Assembly: GCF_003002025.1 (NCBI RefSeq)
Contig: NZ_PVZB01000010.1
Location: forward strand, 62,001-126,000
Direction: 5' to 3'
Source of the DNA: Paraburkholderia sp. BL25I1N1
GTDB lineage: Bacteria; Pseudomonadota; Gammaproteobacteria; Burkholderiales; Burkholderiaceae
DNA length: 64,000 nt
Below the pieces are notes generated by a model that worked only from the letters and a program-made list of their open reading frames with translations, was not told the DNA's origin and did no database searches. The translations under genes and the position numbers were made by a program. Of the stretch, positions 1 to 8,205 are shown one piece after another (the stretch's first letter is position 1; every line of letters starts with the position of its first letter).

Positions 1-198
1 GACTATCCGCCGCAAACGCTCTTCGTCACGTACTGCGCGGGGCCGCATTGCAACGGCGCCGCGCGCGGCGCGCTGCGCCTCGCCCAGTTGGGGCGGCCCG
101 TCAAGCTCATGAGCGGCGGCATCACCGGCTGGCTCGACGAAGGCTTCGCACTGACACAAACGGCGTCCGCCGGCGAGGTGGCCAAAGCCAATGGCTGA
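1..198 (+). CDS. Rhodanese-like domain protein, C-terminal part only
   Basis: Only the last 65 codons lie in the window; the start is off the left edge. The peptide carries YCAGPHCNGAARGAL followed by LGRPVKLMSGGITGW, the active-site loop and closing helix of a rhodanese-like domain. The first cysteine of CAGPHC sits where the sulfur-carrying cysteine is found in this family. The usual CxxGxR loop is replaced by the longer CxGxxCNGA form seen in single-domain rhodanese-like proteins. Substrate and partner cannot be told from this fragment. Confidence 0.8.
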   Translation, partial: DYPPQTLFVTYCAGPHCNGAARGALRLAQLGRPVKLMSGGITGWLDEGFALTQTASAGEVAKANG

Positions 199-278
199 CA
201 TATTGAGAATCGATTAAATAAAAGCCTCGTGCTGTCGATAACAAGTTCAGCCGCTTCCCCTTCGCGGTTGGACTGAAC

Positions 279-2348
279 ATGCAGAGCTCATATAATTTTT
301 GGCTGGTCACCATCTCGTTCGCCGTTGCGACGCTGGCGTCGTACACGGCGCTCGACCTGACCGGCCGCATTTTCCTGCTGGCGTCGGCGCGGCTTCGGCG
401 CGTCTGGCGGCTGGGCGGCGCTGCATCGCTCGGCTGCGGCATCTGGTCGATGCACTTCATCGCCATGCTCGCCTTCTCGCTGCCGATTCCGCTCGGCTAC
501 GACCTGGCGACGACCGCCGCGTCGCTCGGGCTCGCGATCGGCGCCTCCTATCTCGCCCTGTGCGTCACGACCCGCGAGCGGCTCACGGTGGGCCGCCTGC
601 TGGCGGGCGGCGTGCTGATGGGCTTAGGGATCGCCGGCATGCACTACACCGGCATGGCGGCCTTGCAGATGGCGCCTGGCATCCGCTATCGGCCGGGGTG
701 GTTCGCCGGTTCGCTCGCGATCGCGATCGGCGCGTCGACCGCCGCGCTGTGGATGGCCCGCGCGCTCAGCAACGACGACGCGCGCCACGTCGTGCGCAAG
801 CGTGTGGCTGCGGCGCTGGTGATGGGCGTGGCAATCAGCGGCATGCATTACGCCGGCATGGCCGCCGCAGACTTCCTGCCGGGCGCCATCTGCGGCGCTG
901 CCCAAGGCGTGAACGCCACCTGGCTCGCGACTTCGGTGATCCTGCTCACCTTCGCCGTACTGATCGTTACGTTGATGCTGTCGCGCTTCGATGCGCGCAA
1001 CGCCCTTCTGACCGGCGCCGTGTCCAGGCTCAACGGTCAGATCGTGCGGCTCGCCACGCTCGACACCCTGACAGGACTGCCCAACCGCAGCACGCTGACC
1101 GAGCGCATCGAACGCGCTATCCTCGGCGCGCGGCGGCAGCGCACGCTGTTCGCGATCCTCTTCATGGACCTCGACGGCTTCAAGACCATCAACGATTCGC
1201 TCGGCCACTCGGCCGGCGACCAGGTTCTGACGGCGTTCGCGCAGCGCCTGCTGCAGTGCGTCCGCGAGACCGACACCGTCGCGCGGCTGGGCGGCGACGA
1301 ATTCGTGGTGCTGGCCGAAAACCTCGGTTCGCGCGAGCATGCCGGCGCGCTCGCGGAAGGTGTGCTCGAACGCATGCGCGTCGGCGTGTCAATCGACTCG
1401 CAGCCGCTGCAGGTCATGCCGAGCATCGGCATCGCCCTCTATCCGCACGACGGCGACACCGTCGAAGCGCTGTTGAAGCACGCCGACGCGGCCATGTACG
1501 AGGCCAAACGCGCGGGCCGCAGCACCTATCGATTCTTCGAACGCCGCATGAACGAGGCCGCCACGCGCACGCTGCAGATTCAGAACGCGTTGCACGACGC
1601 GCTTGCCGCTGGTCATTTTTCGCTGCACTTCCAGCCCAAGTTCGAAGGCAGCGGCAACTCGCTGGCAGGCGCCGAAGCGCTGATCCGCCTGCATCACCCG
1701 CAACTCGGCACGTTGACGCCGCTCGAGTTCATTCCGATCGCCGAGCGTTCAGGGCAAATCGTTCAGATCGGCTACTGGGTCGTGCGCGAAACCTGCCGGC
1801 AGATTCGCCAATGGGTCTCGCAAGGCCTGCCGTCGATGAAAGTGGCGATCAACCTGTCGCCGCGCCAGTTGCTGCAGCCGAACCTCGTGGCGAGCATGCT
1901 TGAAATCGTCAACGCCGAAGGCGTGGCCTGCGAGCAGATCATGTTCGAGATCACCGAAACCGTGGCCATGCAGGACGCCCCCAAGACCATCGAAATGATC
2001 CGCGAATTCCAGGCGAGCGGCTTCGAGATCGCGATCGACGATTTCGGCACCGGCTATTCGAGCCTTGCCTACCTGCAGCGTTTTCGCGTCAAGCAACTGA
2101 AGATCGACCGCTTCTTCACCAATGGCCTCGACGCGCACGGCCCGGAGGGCAGCGCGATCGTGTCGGCGATCATCGCGCTTGCGCACTCGCTGGAAATGGA
2201 TGTGGTGGCCGAGGGTGTGGAAACCGAATCGCAACTCCACATGCTCAAGACGATGAGGTGCGACGAGATGCAGGGCTTCCTGCTCGGCAAGCCGCTCAAC
2301 GCCGACGACTTTGGCAACCTGCTGCGGGACAGAATGGTGGCCGCATGA
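279..2348 (+). CDS. MHYT-GGDEF-EAL cyclic-di-GMP turnover protein
   Basis: A 689-residue inner-membrane protein. Residues 1 to about 235 form a multi-helix MHYT sensor with three motif copies (MHFIAM, MHYTGM, MHYAGM), proposed in this family to bind copper and sense oxygen, CO or NO. A GGDEF domain follows with an intact GGDEF at 338-342 and an RxxD inhibitory site (RETD) five residues before it. The EAL domain has EAL at 466-468, DDFGTG and AEGVET, so its catalytic residues look complete. It could therefore both make and degrade cyclic-di-GMP; which activity dominates cannot be read here. It stands alone, with 92 bp to the next gene on the same strand. Confidence 0.95.
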   Translation: MQSSYNFWLVTISFAVATLASYTALDLTGRIFLLASARLRRVWRLGGAASLGCGIWSMHFIAMLAFSLPIPLGYDLATTAASLGLAIGASYLALCVTTRERLTVGRLLAGGVLMGLGIAGMHYTGMAALQMAPGIRYRPGWFAGSLAIAIGASTAALWMARALSNDDARHVVRKRVAAALVMGVAISGMHYAGMAAADFLPGAICGAAQGVNATWLATSVILLTFAVLIVTLMLSRFDARNALLTGAVSRLNGQIVRLATLDTLTGLPNRSTLTERIERAILGARRQRTLFAILFMDLDGFKTINDSLGHSAGDQVLTAFAQRLLQCVRETDTVARLGGDEFVVLAENLGSREHAGALAEGVLERMRVGVSIDSQPLQVMPSIGIALYPHDGDTVEALLKHADAAMYEAKRAGRSTYRFFERRMNEAATRTLQIQNALHDALAAGHFSLHFQPKFEGSGNSLAGAEALIRLHHPQLGTLTPLEFIPIAERSGQIVQIGYWVVRETCRQIRQWVSQGLPSMKVAINLSPRQLLQPNLVASMLEIVNAEGVACEQIMFEITETVAMQDAPKTIEMIREFQASGFEIAIDDFGTGYSSLAYLQRFRVKQLKIDRFFTNGLDAHGPEGSAIVSAIIALAHSLEMDVVAEGVETESQLHMLKTMRCDEMQGFLLGKPLNADDFGNLLRDRMVAA

Positions 2349-2440
2349 ACCTGACGACCGTCTGAAGCGCACGGCGCGGCCGGCGTTGGACTTCGTTTCA
2401 CGAGCAAAAAATAACACGCAGGCCAGGTGTTGGAGACTTC

Positions 2441-3247
2441 ATGAAATTCGATGTAGCGACGTTTACTTCGCTGTGGTTGACCACGTTCTTGTGCTGCGCC
2501 TTGCTCACGACCGCGCTGTCGCGCATGTTCGCGCGTGTGAGCGCATTCCGCTTCTGGGCCGTCGGGTTCTATCTGCTCGCCGCGTCGTCCGCCTGCTTCA
2601 CCCTGCATCTCACCTGGCGTCACGACGTGCTGCTGATCGCCGCCGCGACGCTCGCGCTGCAAAGCCGCATGCTGATTTGGGCCGGCACACGCGAACTGTT
2701 CGGCGCGCCAGCACCGTGGCGCGCCGGTCTGGCCGTCACGGCCGTGTTCTGCGCGCTCTATGCCGGCGCGTTGATCTTCAAAGTGCCGACCGTGTTGCGC
2801 GCGGTTCTGCTCGCACTATTTTTTCTGCCGGTTCGCGCCGCCACGCTGTATGAAGTGTGCCGCCGGCGCCGTCCGCACCTCGGGCCGGCCCGTCTGATCG
2901 CGATGATCGGCGGCACGATCGTTACGCTCAACACCATTGTGCCGCTCGTGCTCGTGCTGCTCGACCGCACCAATCTTTCACTGCTGCTCGGCAATCCGCA
3001 GACCACGTCGGCGCTGTACGCCGTGGTGTTCGCGGGCGATCTGCTGCTGGCGAGCGGCTTGATCGTGCTGGCTTTCAAACTGCAGATCGTCGAGCGGGAC
3101 ATGCTCGCCACGCTCGAACGAGTCGCCATGGAACGGCTCGCCGCGAACCGGGAATTGCGTGCGGAGCGCAATGGGCGCCCCGTGCCCGGCGACCCGCTCG
3201 GCCACGACACGCCGGCGCCGCGCCAGCCGCTGCCGGGATCGATCTGA
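2441..3247 (+). CDS. Multi-spanning membrane protein resembling a sensor domain without output
   Basis: A 268-residue protein not confidently recognised. It has about seven hydrophobic segments between residues 5 and 215, then a short helix (RDMLATLERVAMERLAANREL) and a Pro/Gly-rich polar tail of about 30 residues. The layout, with the last membrane helix running into a signalling-type helix, resembles N-terminal sensor regions of Burkholderiales diguanylate cyclases. Here the chain stops where a GGDEF domain would begin. It lies 92 bp downstream of a cyclic-di-GMP enzyme on the same strand, so a link to that pathway is possible. It may be a decayed cyclase or a stand-alone membrane protein. 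Confidence 0.7.
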   Translation: MKFDVATFTSLWLTTFLCCALLTTALSRMFARVSAFRFWAVGFYLLAASSACFTLHLTWRHDVLLIAAATLALQSRMLIWAGTRELFGAPAPWRAGLAVTAVFCALYAGALIFKVPTVLRAVLLALFFLPVRAATLYEVCRRRRPHLGPARLIAMIGGTIVTLNTIVPLVLVLLDRTNLSLLLGNPQTTSALYAVVFAGDLLLASGLIVLAFKLQIVERDMLATLERVAMERLAANRELRAERNGRPVPGDPLGHDTPAPRQPLPGSI

Positions 3248-3272
3248 TTCGCCGCGTGGGCGCTGCGGCGCC

Positions 3273-3713
3273 CTAGCCGGCCTTGCGTTCGTCGAAGGCG
3301 CTGTCGGCCACCGACACCAGATGCGGCGTCGCCCCCTGCGCCGCCTGCGCCGCGTCGCGTTTGGTGAGCTTGCCGTCCACCGCCGCGCCGCAATCCATCC
3401 GCAACTGCTGGTAGTAGATGTTGCCGGTCACATGCGCATTGCTCTGCAACTCGACGAAGTGATCGGCAATCACGTCGCCGACGATCCTGCCGTTCACCAC
3501 GACGTCGTAGCCGTGCACGTTGCCTTCGATCGAGCCGCGATCGCTCAGGACCAGCAGCGTCTGGCCGCCCGGCTCGCCGCTGACGTTGCCCGTCACGTGG
3601 CCGTCCATGCGCAGGCCGTCGCTGAACTGCAGGTCGCCGGTGATTCGCACGTCGTGAGCGATCAGGGTGGCGAGCTTGGTTTGCTGGATGCCGGTGGTTT
3701 TCTTCTTGAACAT
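3273..3713 (-). CDS. Bactofilin family cytoskeletal protein
   Basis: A 146-residue protein with a single bactofilin (DUF583) domain at roughly residues 15-115. It shows the repeating short beta-strand pattern of that fold (DVRITGDLQFSDGLRMDG, then GNVSG, GSIEGNVHG, GRIVGDV, HVTGNIYY). Bactofilins polymerise without nucleotide at the membrane and position cell-wall enzymes. It is the last gene of a minus-strand group with an M23 peptidase and a membrane coiled-coil protein, a common bactofilin partnership. A GGAAAT-like ribosome-binding sequence precedes the ATG. Confidence 0.93.
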   Translation of the reverse strand: MFKKKTTGIQQTKLATLIAHDVRITGDLQFSDGLRMDGHVTGNVSGEPGGQTLLVLSDRGSIEGNVHGYDVVVNGRIVGDVIADHFVELQSNAHVTGNIYYQQLRMDCGAAVDGKLTKRDAAQAAQGATPHLVSVADSAFDERKAG

Positions 3714-3811
3714 AACAATTTCCTCGAAATGAAACGGGTCGTCGCGTGATGTTGGGCGTGGCGACGAGCCTGGGGGCGGCTGCTTTGCGTGCCTTGCGGT
3801 TTGCAGTTCGC

Positions 3812-3847
3812 GGTTCGCCTGGTTCGCCTGGTTCGCCTGGTTCGCGC
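3812..3847. repeat. 9-bp tandem repeat (GGTTCGCCT)
   Basis: Three exact copies of GGTTCGCCT (3812-3820, 3821-3829, 3830-3838) are followed by a partial copy GGTTCGCGC to 3847. The array lies in the 136-bp gap between the coiled-coil gene and the bactofilin gene and ends 2 bp before the coiled-coil stop codon. Such an array can change copy number by replication slippage. Confidence 0.85.
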
Positions 3848-3849
3848 GG

Positions 3850-4248
3850 TTAGCTGCGCGGCGCGGCGGTGGTTGTGGGAGAACGCCGCTTGCTCTGGCC
3901 TCGCAGAAACTGCAATTCCGCGCTGAGCCGCGCGACCTCGGCTGCGGCGCTGTCCGCCGCCTTCTGCACCGCGGCGCGCGCCGCCGTCTCTTGCTCCAGC
4001 GCCAGCCGCGTGCGGGCCAACTCGGTCTGCTTCGTTGCTTCGTCGACGGGCGCGGGGGTGCATTGCTCAGGCGGCAAGCCGGCGCGCCTCGCGTGCCAGG
4101 CCGTGAGCGCCGCCGCGCCTGCGCATGCGCACAGGACGCACACCACGGCCCACACCGTCATGCGAAACACCACCGAGCGCGTGGGCCGAAGCGTGTAAGC
4201 GCGGTGGGTGAGACTGCGCGCGTCGCGCGGAGAGTGCCGTTTAACCAT
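3850..4248 (-). CDS. Single-pass membrane coiled-coil protein in the bactofilin operon
   Basis: A 132-residue protein of no named family that I recognise. It has a basic N-terminus, one membrane helix at about 27-50, and a periplasmic Ala/Glu/Arg-rich coiled coil at about 70-117 (ELARTRLALEQETAARAAV). The tail is Ser/Thr/Pro-rich. Its ATG (4248) overlaps the stop of the upstream M23 gene by 8 bp (ATGGTTAA), so translation is probably coupled. Its place between an M23 peptidase and a bactofilin suggests an adaptor between cytoskeleton and peptidoglycan enzyme; that is inference. In-frame codons continue upstream inside the M23 gene, but the overlap start is the most economical. Confidence 0.72.
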   Translation of the reverse strand: MVKRHSPRDARSLTHRAYTLRPTRSVVFRMTVWAVVCVLCACAGAAALTAWHARRAGLPPEQCTPAPVDEATKQTELARTRLALEQETAARAAVQKAADSAAAEVARLSAELQFLRGQSKRRSPTTTAAPRS

Positions 4249-5227
4249 GAGCCGCGGGCGCAAACAGCGCGAGGTAAGCCACCGGGTTGACCGGCGCGCC
4301 GTCGACGAGGACTTCGAAATGCAGATGCGGGCCGGTGGAACGGCCGGTCGAGCCGACATCGGCGATGTATTGCCGCGGCAGCACCAGATCGCCGACATGC
4401 ACGACGATCCGCGACGCATGGCCGTAGCGAGTCATCAGCCCGTTGCCGTGATCGATTTCGACCGCGTTGCCATAGCCCGATTTCTCGCCGGCGAAGACCA
4501 CGCGGCCGCCCGCCGCCGCCAGAATCGGCGTGCCGGTTTTAGCGACCAGATCGAGCCCCGGATGAAAGCTCAACCGATGCGTAAACGGATCGGTGCGATT
4601 GCCGAACGGCGACCCGAAGCGCGCGCCGTCGGCGGGCATGCGGCCCGGAAAGGCGGCGTAGGCGAGAGCGTGATCGGCGGTCTGCTGTTCGAGCGCCGAG
4701 AGGGTCGCGGCAAGGCAATCCAGATGCTCGCCCGTGCGCCCGGCATCCGCATGGCGGCCCAGCGACGGCGTGAGGTCGCTACAGCGGCGCGGCGGCAAGG
4801 CCGGGCCGCCCTCGCCTTCGCTGTCGGTGGCGGAGCTGTCGGCTTCGGACGCCGCGGACGCCGCAGCCGGTGCGGCGGGCACCGCTGATGCGCGCGGCGC
4901 GGGCCGAGGCGTGTTCAGGCGTGCTTCGAAATCGCGCAAGTCGCCGACCTGCGCCGTGAGTCGCGCGATGCGCGGTTCGATCTGCGCCACCGACGCGTTC
5001 AGCTTGCCAAGCTGGTCGATTGCATAGTCGTGCTCGACGCGGACCGACGCCTGATCGCCGGAACCGTTGCGCGCGAACCAGTGCGCGCCGATCGCGAAGC
5101 CCGCGGCAAGCGCCAGCACGGCCGCGCCGCCGGCCGCGCTCACGGCGAGCGTCAGCGCGGTACGGCGTGTGACGAAGCCGACCGAGCCGCTGGAAAGCTG
5201 GCTGCCGGCGCGAAACACGGACGCCAT
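4241..5227 (-). CDS. Membrane-anchored M23 family peptidoglycan endopeptidase
   Basis: A 328-residue LytM/M23 metallopeptidase. A membrane anchor lies at about 24-50 and a short helical region at 70-105. After an Ala/Ser-rich linker, the peptidase domain has zinc ligands H222 and D226 (FHPGLDL) and the HxH pair H301/H303 (GPHLHFE), with H260 and H270 in the active-site groove. All key residues are present, so it is probably active and cuts peptidoglycan cross-bridges in the periplasm. The start at 5227 follows AGGAG at good spacing, whereas the frame stays open further upstream without one. It is first in the operon with the coiled-coil and bactofilin genes. Confidence 0.92.
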   Translation of the reverse strand: MASVFRAGSQLSSGSVGFVTRRTALTLAVSAAGGAAVLALAAGFAIGAHWFARNGSGDQASVRVEHDYAIDQLGKLNASVAQIEPRIARLTAQVGDLRDFEARLNTPRPAPRASAVPAAPAAASAASEADSSATDSEGEGGPALPPRRCSDLTPSLGRHADAGRTGEHLDCLAATLSALEQQTADHALAYAAFPGRMPADGARFGSPFGNRTDPFTHRLSFHPGLDLVAKTGTPILAAAGGRVVFAGEKSGYGNAVEIDHGNGLMTRYGHASRIVVHVGDLVLPRQYIADVGSTGRSTGPHLHFEVLVDGAPVNPVAYLALFAPAAHG

Positions 5228-5549
5228 CAGCGGCTCCTCGCGCGTGCCGGGCCCGCGGCGCGCGCCCACCTGTGGGCGGCACGAAGCCGGCTCGAAACCG
5301 GCAACGCACAAGGCGCGCCGGCCGTGCGACGCGTGGCGGGCGATTGCAAACGGGACAGAAGATCAGCGAACGGGGCTAACTGCATACGGCATCGACCGGC
5401 TACGCGCCGGCCGCGATAATGACAGAGGGCGCCGATTATCCCCTGGCAGCACGAAGCATCATCTCAAATACAGGACGCCAGGACGATGTGCCGCGCGCGG
5501 CGCGGATGCCGGGCACTTCATGCCCCCCGTTTCGCCATGAACGCCCCCG
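5228..5549. other. Intergenic region, M23 operon upstream side
   Basis: 322 bp between the start of the M23 gene and the end of the dapA-like gene, both on the minus strand. It should hold the promoter of the M23-bactofilin operon. The only structure noticed is a short inverted repeat, GATAAT at 5415-5420 and ATTATC at 5435-5440. No convincing -35/-10 pair and no gene are seen. Confidence 0.4.
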
Positions 5550-6473
5550 TCAAACCGATACTCCGGTCTCCCGCGACTCGCTCCACTCCCGTTCAACCAG
5601 GGCTTCGAGCCGCTCGACCAGCGCACCGCTGGCGCGCGTCATCGGCATGCGCAGTTCGTCGCGTATCAGGCCTTGCGCAGCCAGCAAGGCCTTGACCGGA
5701 GCGGGATTCGGTTCGGCGAACAGCGCCTGGATCAACGGCACGAGCGCGTGAAAAATGCGCCGGCCTTCGGCGAGCCGCCCCGCCGCGAGCACGCGATACA
5801 TCTCGACGAAGCGCTCGGGCCGCAGATGCGCGGACGCCGCGATCGCTCCGCTGCCGCCCAGGCACAAGGTACTGAAAATATTGATGTCCTCGCCGGCAAG
5901 CACCTGCAAGCGAGCGTCGCGGATCAGCGCAAGCGTGGTGTCCGGCGAACCGGCGCAATCCTTCACCGCCTGAATCCGCCGATGCGTCGCGAGCGTGAGC
6001 AGCGTGTCGAGTTCGAGCCGCACTCCCGTTCGAGATGGAATGTCGTACAGGACGACCGGCTTCTCGCTGGCATCGGCCAGCGCCATGAAGTGCGCGACGA
6101 TGCCCTCCTGCGAAGGCCGGATGTAGTACGGCGCGGCCATCAGCACGCCGGCCACCGGCAGCGCGTTCAGTTGCTCGATGCGCTCGTGCATGCGCGCCGT
6201 GTGATTGCCGGACACGCCGGCCACCACGGGCAGCGCACGCCGATCCCGCGCCAGATGGGCGGCGGCCTGCGCTTCGTCGAGAATCGTCGCCAGCACGGCG
6301 TCCTGTTCGGCGGCGTCGAGCGCGGCGGGTTCGCCGGTCGTGCCGAGCGCCACCAGTCCGGCGATCCCCGCGCCGGCATAGCGCCGCACCAGCGCGCGCA
6401 ACGCGGCGTGATCGACGGCGCCGTCGGCGAACGGCGTGATGAGCGGAACCCAGATACCCGAAAAAATAGACAT
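5550..6473 (-). CDS. dapA: Dihydrodipicolinate synthase (DapA) family aldolase
   Basis: A 307-residue TIM-barrel class I aldolase. It has GTTGEP at 44-49 (pyruvate carboxylate site), Y116, the catalytic tyrosine Y143 in YDIPSRTG, R148 as in true 4-hydroxy-tetrahydrodipicolinate synthases, and Schiff-base lysine K171 in VKDCAG. The likely reaction joins pyruvate to an aldehyde, for DapA L-aspartate semialdehyde in lysine synthesis. Burkholderiales carry several paralogues, and this copy is not with lysine genes, so another 2-oxo-acid aldolase role is possible. It stands alone, divergent from the carbamoyltransferase gene. Confidence 0.85.
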   Translation of the reverse strand: MSIFSGIWVPLITPFADGAVDHAALRALVRRYAGAGIAGLVALGTTGEPAALDAAEQDAVLATILDEAQAAAHLARDRRALPVVAGVSGNHTARMHERIEQLNALPVAGVLMAAPYYIRPSQEGIVAHFMALADASEKPVVLYDIPSRTGVRLELDTLLTLATHRRIQAVKDCAGSPDTTLALIRDARLQVLAGEDINIFSTLCLGGSGAIAASAHLRPERFVEMYRVLAAGRLAEGRRIFHALVPLIQALFAEPNPAPVKALLAAQGLIRDELRMPMTRASGALVERLEALVEREWSESRETGVSV

Positions 6474-6554
6474 GTCTTTACCTCGATGACGACCGTATTG
6501 ATTCCGTCAGGCGGTGCGAGGGAGGAAAGACAGGAAAGTGCCCAGGCGGGCGTT

Positions 6555-6600
6555 GACCGGCTGTTCCGTCGCACATCTGACGGAACAGCAAGCTCCGGTC
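6555..6600. repeat. Nested inverted repeat between divergent genes
   Basis: GCTGTTCCGTC (6560-6570) is repeated inverted as GACGGAACAGC (6579-6589) around an 8-bp spacer. An outer pair GACCGG (6555-6560) and CCGGTC (6595-6600) flanks it. The 11-bp perfect arms could be an operator or a 3' or 5' hairpin. There is no U-tract next to it, so a standard terminator is unlikely. Confidence 0.6.
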
Positions 6601-6782
6601 AGATGAGCGGCTGTTTTTTGGCTTTGGCGCCGGCGTTCGAACCCAACGCGCGTGCGGCAACCGCGCTCGCGAGAGCGAGACGTGCGGAGGTCGACGGGCG
6701 GAGTCTGAGCGTGGGGCCGGAATGCATGAGACGCAGTGTAACCGCGGGCGGCGTGGCTTGGCAAAGTACATCTCGAAATTGC

Positions 6783-6810
6783 TTGACATCTGCAGCAGGA
6801 AAACTAATAT
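6783..6810 (+). promoter_or_regulatory. Sigma-70-type promoter of the carbamoyltransferase gene
   Basis: TTGACA at 6783-6788 and TAATAT at 6805-6810 with a 16-bp spacer, predicting transcription from about 6817. The leader to the ATG at 6859 would be about 42 nt and includes a GACAGG stretch before the start. It is the best-matching vegetative promoter noticed in the window. Confidence 0.7.
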
Positions 6811-6858
6811 ACGCACCGCGTACATCAGCCCGCCATTTCCTCTTCCGACAGGTGCCCC

Positions 6859-8151
6859 ATGAGCGTCCCGCAACAAGCCTTCCTACGCGATGCCATGCGT
6901 CGCCTGAACATGACGCGCGACACTTTCGCGAGCCGCATCGGCGTGTCACGCCGGGCGCTCGACACGTGGCTGCTGCCGGACGACTCGCAGGAATCGCGGG
7001 CCATGCCGGAGATCGTCGAGCGCTTCGTGTCGGAAATCGTGGTGCACGGTGAGCCGGGCGAAAAATATACGCAAAGCGTAGACGCGCAATCGCTCGCCAG
7101 CCAGATGCTGTTCGAGGGCAAGCCGCAGTTGCTCTCGGTGGATCAGTTCTCGCGCGACTCGGTGGAAGCGCTGTTTCGCGTGGCCGACATCATGCAGCCG
7201 ATCGCCCGGCGCCGCAAAATCTCCCGCGTGCTGGAAGGCGCGGTGCTCGGCAATCTGTTCTTCGAGGCGAGCACGCGCACCCGCGTGAGCTTCGGCGCGG
7301 CATTCTGCCGGCTGGGCGGCTCCGTTTGCGACACCACCGGCTTCACGTTTTCGTCGATGGCCAAGGGCGAGTCGATCTACGACACCAGCCGCGTGATGAG
7401 CGGCTACGTGGACGCGCTGGTGATCCGCCATCCCGAGCAAGGCTCGGTGGCCGAATTCGCGCGCGCCACCAACGTGCCGGTCATCAACGGCGGCGACGGT
7501 CCGGGCGAGCACCCGAGCCAGGCGCTGCTCGACCTCTACACGATCCAGCGCGAGTTCTCGCGCCTGGGCAAGATCGTCGACGGTGCGCATATCGCGCTGG
7601 TCGGCGACCTCAAATACGGGCGCACCGTGCACTCGCTGGTCAAGCTGCTGGCGCTGTACCGCGGCATCAAGTTCACGCTGATCTCGCCGCCCATGCTCGA
7701 AATGCCGAGCTATATCATCGAGCAGATCTCGCGTAACGATCACGTGATCGAGCAGACCACCGATCTGACCACCGGGCTGCGCGGCGCCGACGTGGTGTAC
7801 GCCACGCGCATTCAGAAAGAGCGCTTCACCGACGAATCGTTCGAAGGCTACACGCCGGATTTCCAGATCAACCAGGCGCTGGTGGACAGCGTATGCGGCG
7901 CCGATACGCTGATCATGCACCCGCTGCCGCGCGACAGCCGGCCGGGCGCGAACGATCTGAGCGTCGACCTGAATCACGATTCACGGCTGGCGATTTTCCG
8001 GCAAACCGACAACGGCATTCCGGTGCGGATGGCGATTTTCGCGGTACTGCTGGGCGTCGAGAAACTGGTCCAGCATTCCATGCGCGATGCGGCATGGCGC
8101 CCGCCCGCCTATCTCGGCCCGGACGATGCGGTGTTTCACGGCATCGATTGA
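6859..8151 (+). CDS. Aspartate carbamoyltransferase with N-terminal helix-turn-helix-like extension
   Basis: A 430-residue protein. Residues about 80-425 form an aspartate/ornithine carbamoyltransferase with the carbamoyl-phosphate loop STRTR at 138-142, HPSQALLDLY, and HPLPRD near 351 as in aspartate-specific enzymes. The reaction would be carbamoyl phosphate plus aspartate to carbamoyl aspartate, in pyrimidine synthesis. Residues 1-65 are extra compared with the roughly 310-residue catalytic chain. They contain TRDTFASRIGVSRRALDTWL, which has the spacing of an XRE-like helix-turn-helix. No pyrI or pyrC is adjacent. This could be a second, non-pyrimidine carbamoyltransferase; the substrate assignment is likely rather than certain. 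Confidence 0.83.
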   Translation: MSVPQQAFLRDAMRRLNMTRDTFASRIGVSRRALDTWLLPDDSQESRAMPEIVERFVSEIVVHGEPGEKYTQSVDAQSLASQMLFEGKPQLLSVDQFSRDSVEALFRVADIMQPIARRRKISRVLEGAVLGNLFFEASTRTRVSFGAAFCRLGGSVCDTTGFTFSSMAKGESIYDTSRVMSGYVDALVIRHPEQGSVAEFARATNVPVINGGDGPGEHPSQALLDLYTIQREFSRLGKIVDGAHIALVGDLKYGRTVHSLVKLLALYRGIKFTLISPPMLEMPSYIIEQISRNDHVIEQTTDLTTGLRGADVVYATRIQKERFTDESFEGYTPDFQINQALVDSVCGADTLIMHPLPRDSRPGANDLSVDLNHDSRLAIFRQTDNGIPVRMAIFAVLLGVEKLVQHSMRDAAWRPPAYLGPDDAVFHGID

Positions 8152-8205
8152 TGGATCAGTGGGCGGCTTTTTTAACCGGTCCGCCGCACACCAGGCACAG
8201 TCTCA

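Larger units (their letters stand above)
6474..6858. other. Divergent intergenic region, dapA-like / carbamoyltransferase
   Basis: 385 bp between two divergent genes. It contains a nested inverted repeat at 6555-6600 and, on the plus side, a strong vegetative promoter at 6783-6810; both are listed separately. No further gene is seen. Confidence 0.7.

Noticed and set aside
299..1903. Long open frame inside the MHYT-GGDEF-EAL gene, +2 frame
   Set aside because: Arg/Ala/Pro-rich translation typical of high-GC shadow frames; the overlapping frame has clear domains.
3662..4063. 133-codon minus-strand frame running from the coiled-coil gene into bactofilin
   Set aside because: Arg-rich, overlaps two better-supported genes and contains the 9-bp repeat as RRTRRTRR.
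5673..7052. 459-codon plus-strand open frame across the dapA-like gene
   Set aside because: It is antisense to a gene with intact catalytic residues and has biased Arg/His composition without any domain.
8158..8185. Possible terminator between the carbamoyltransferase and esterase genes (T6 at about 8168)
   Set aside because: The flanking GGCGG/CCGCC arms are only 5 bp with a 13-nt loop containing the T run, so the geometry is wrong.
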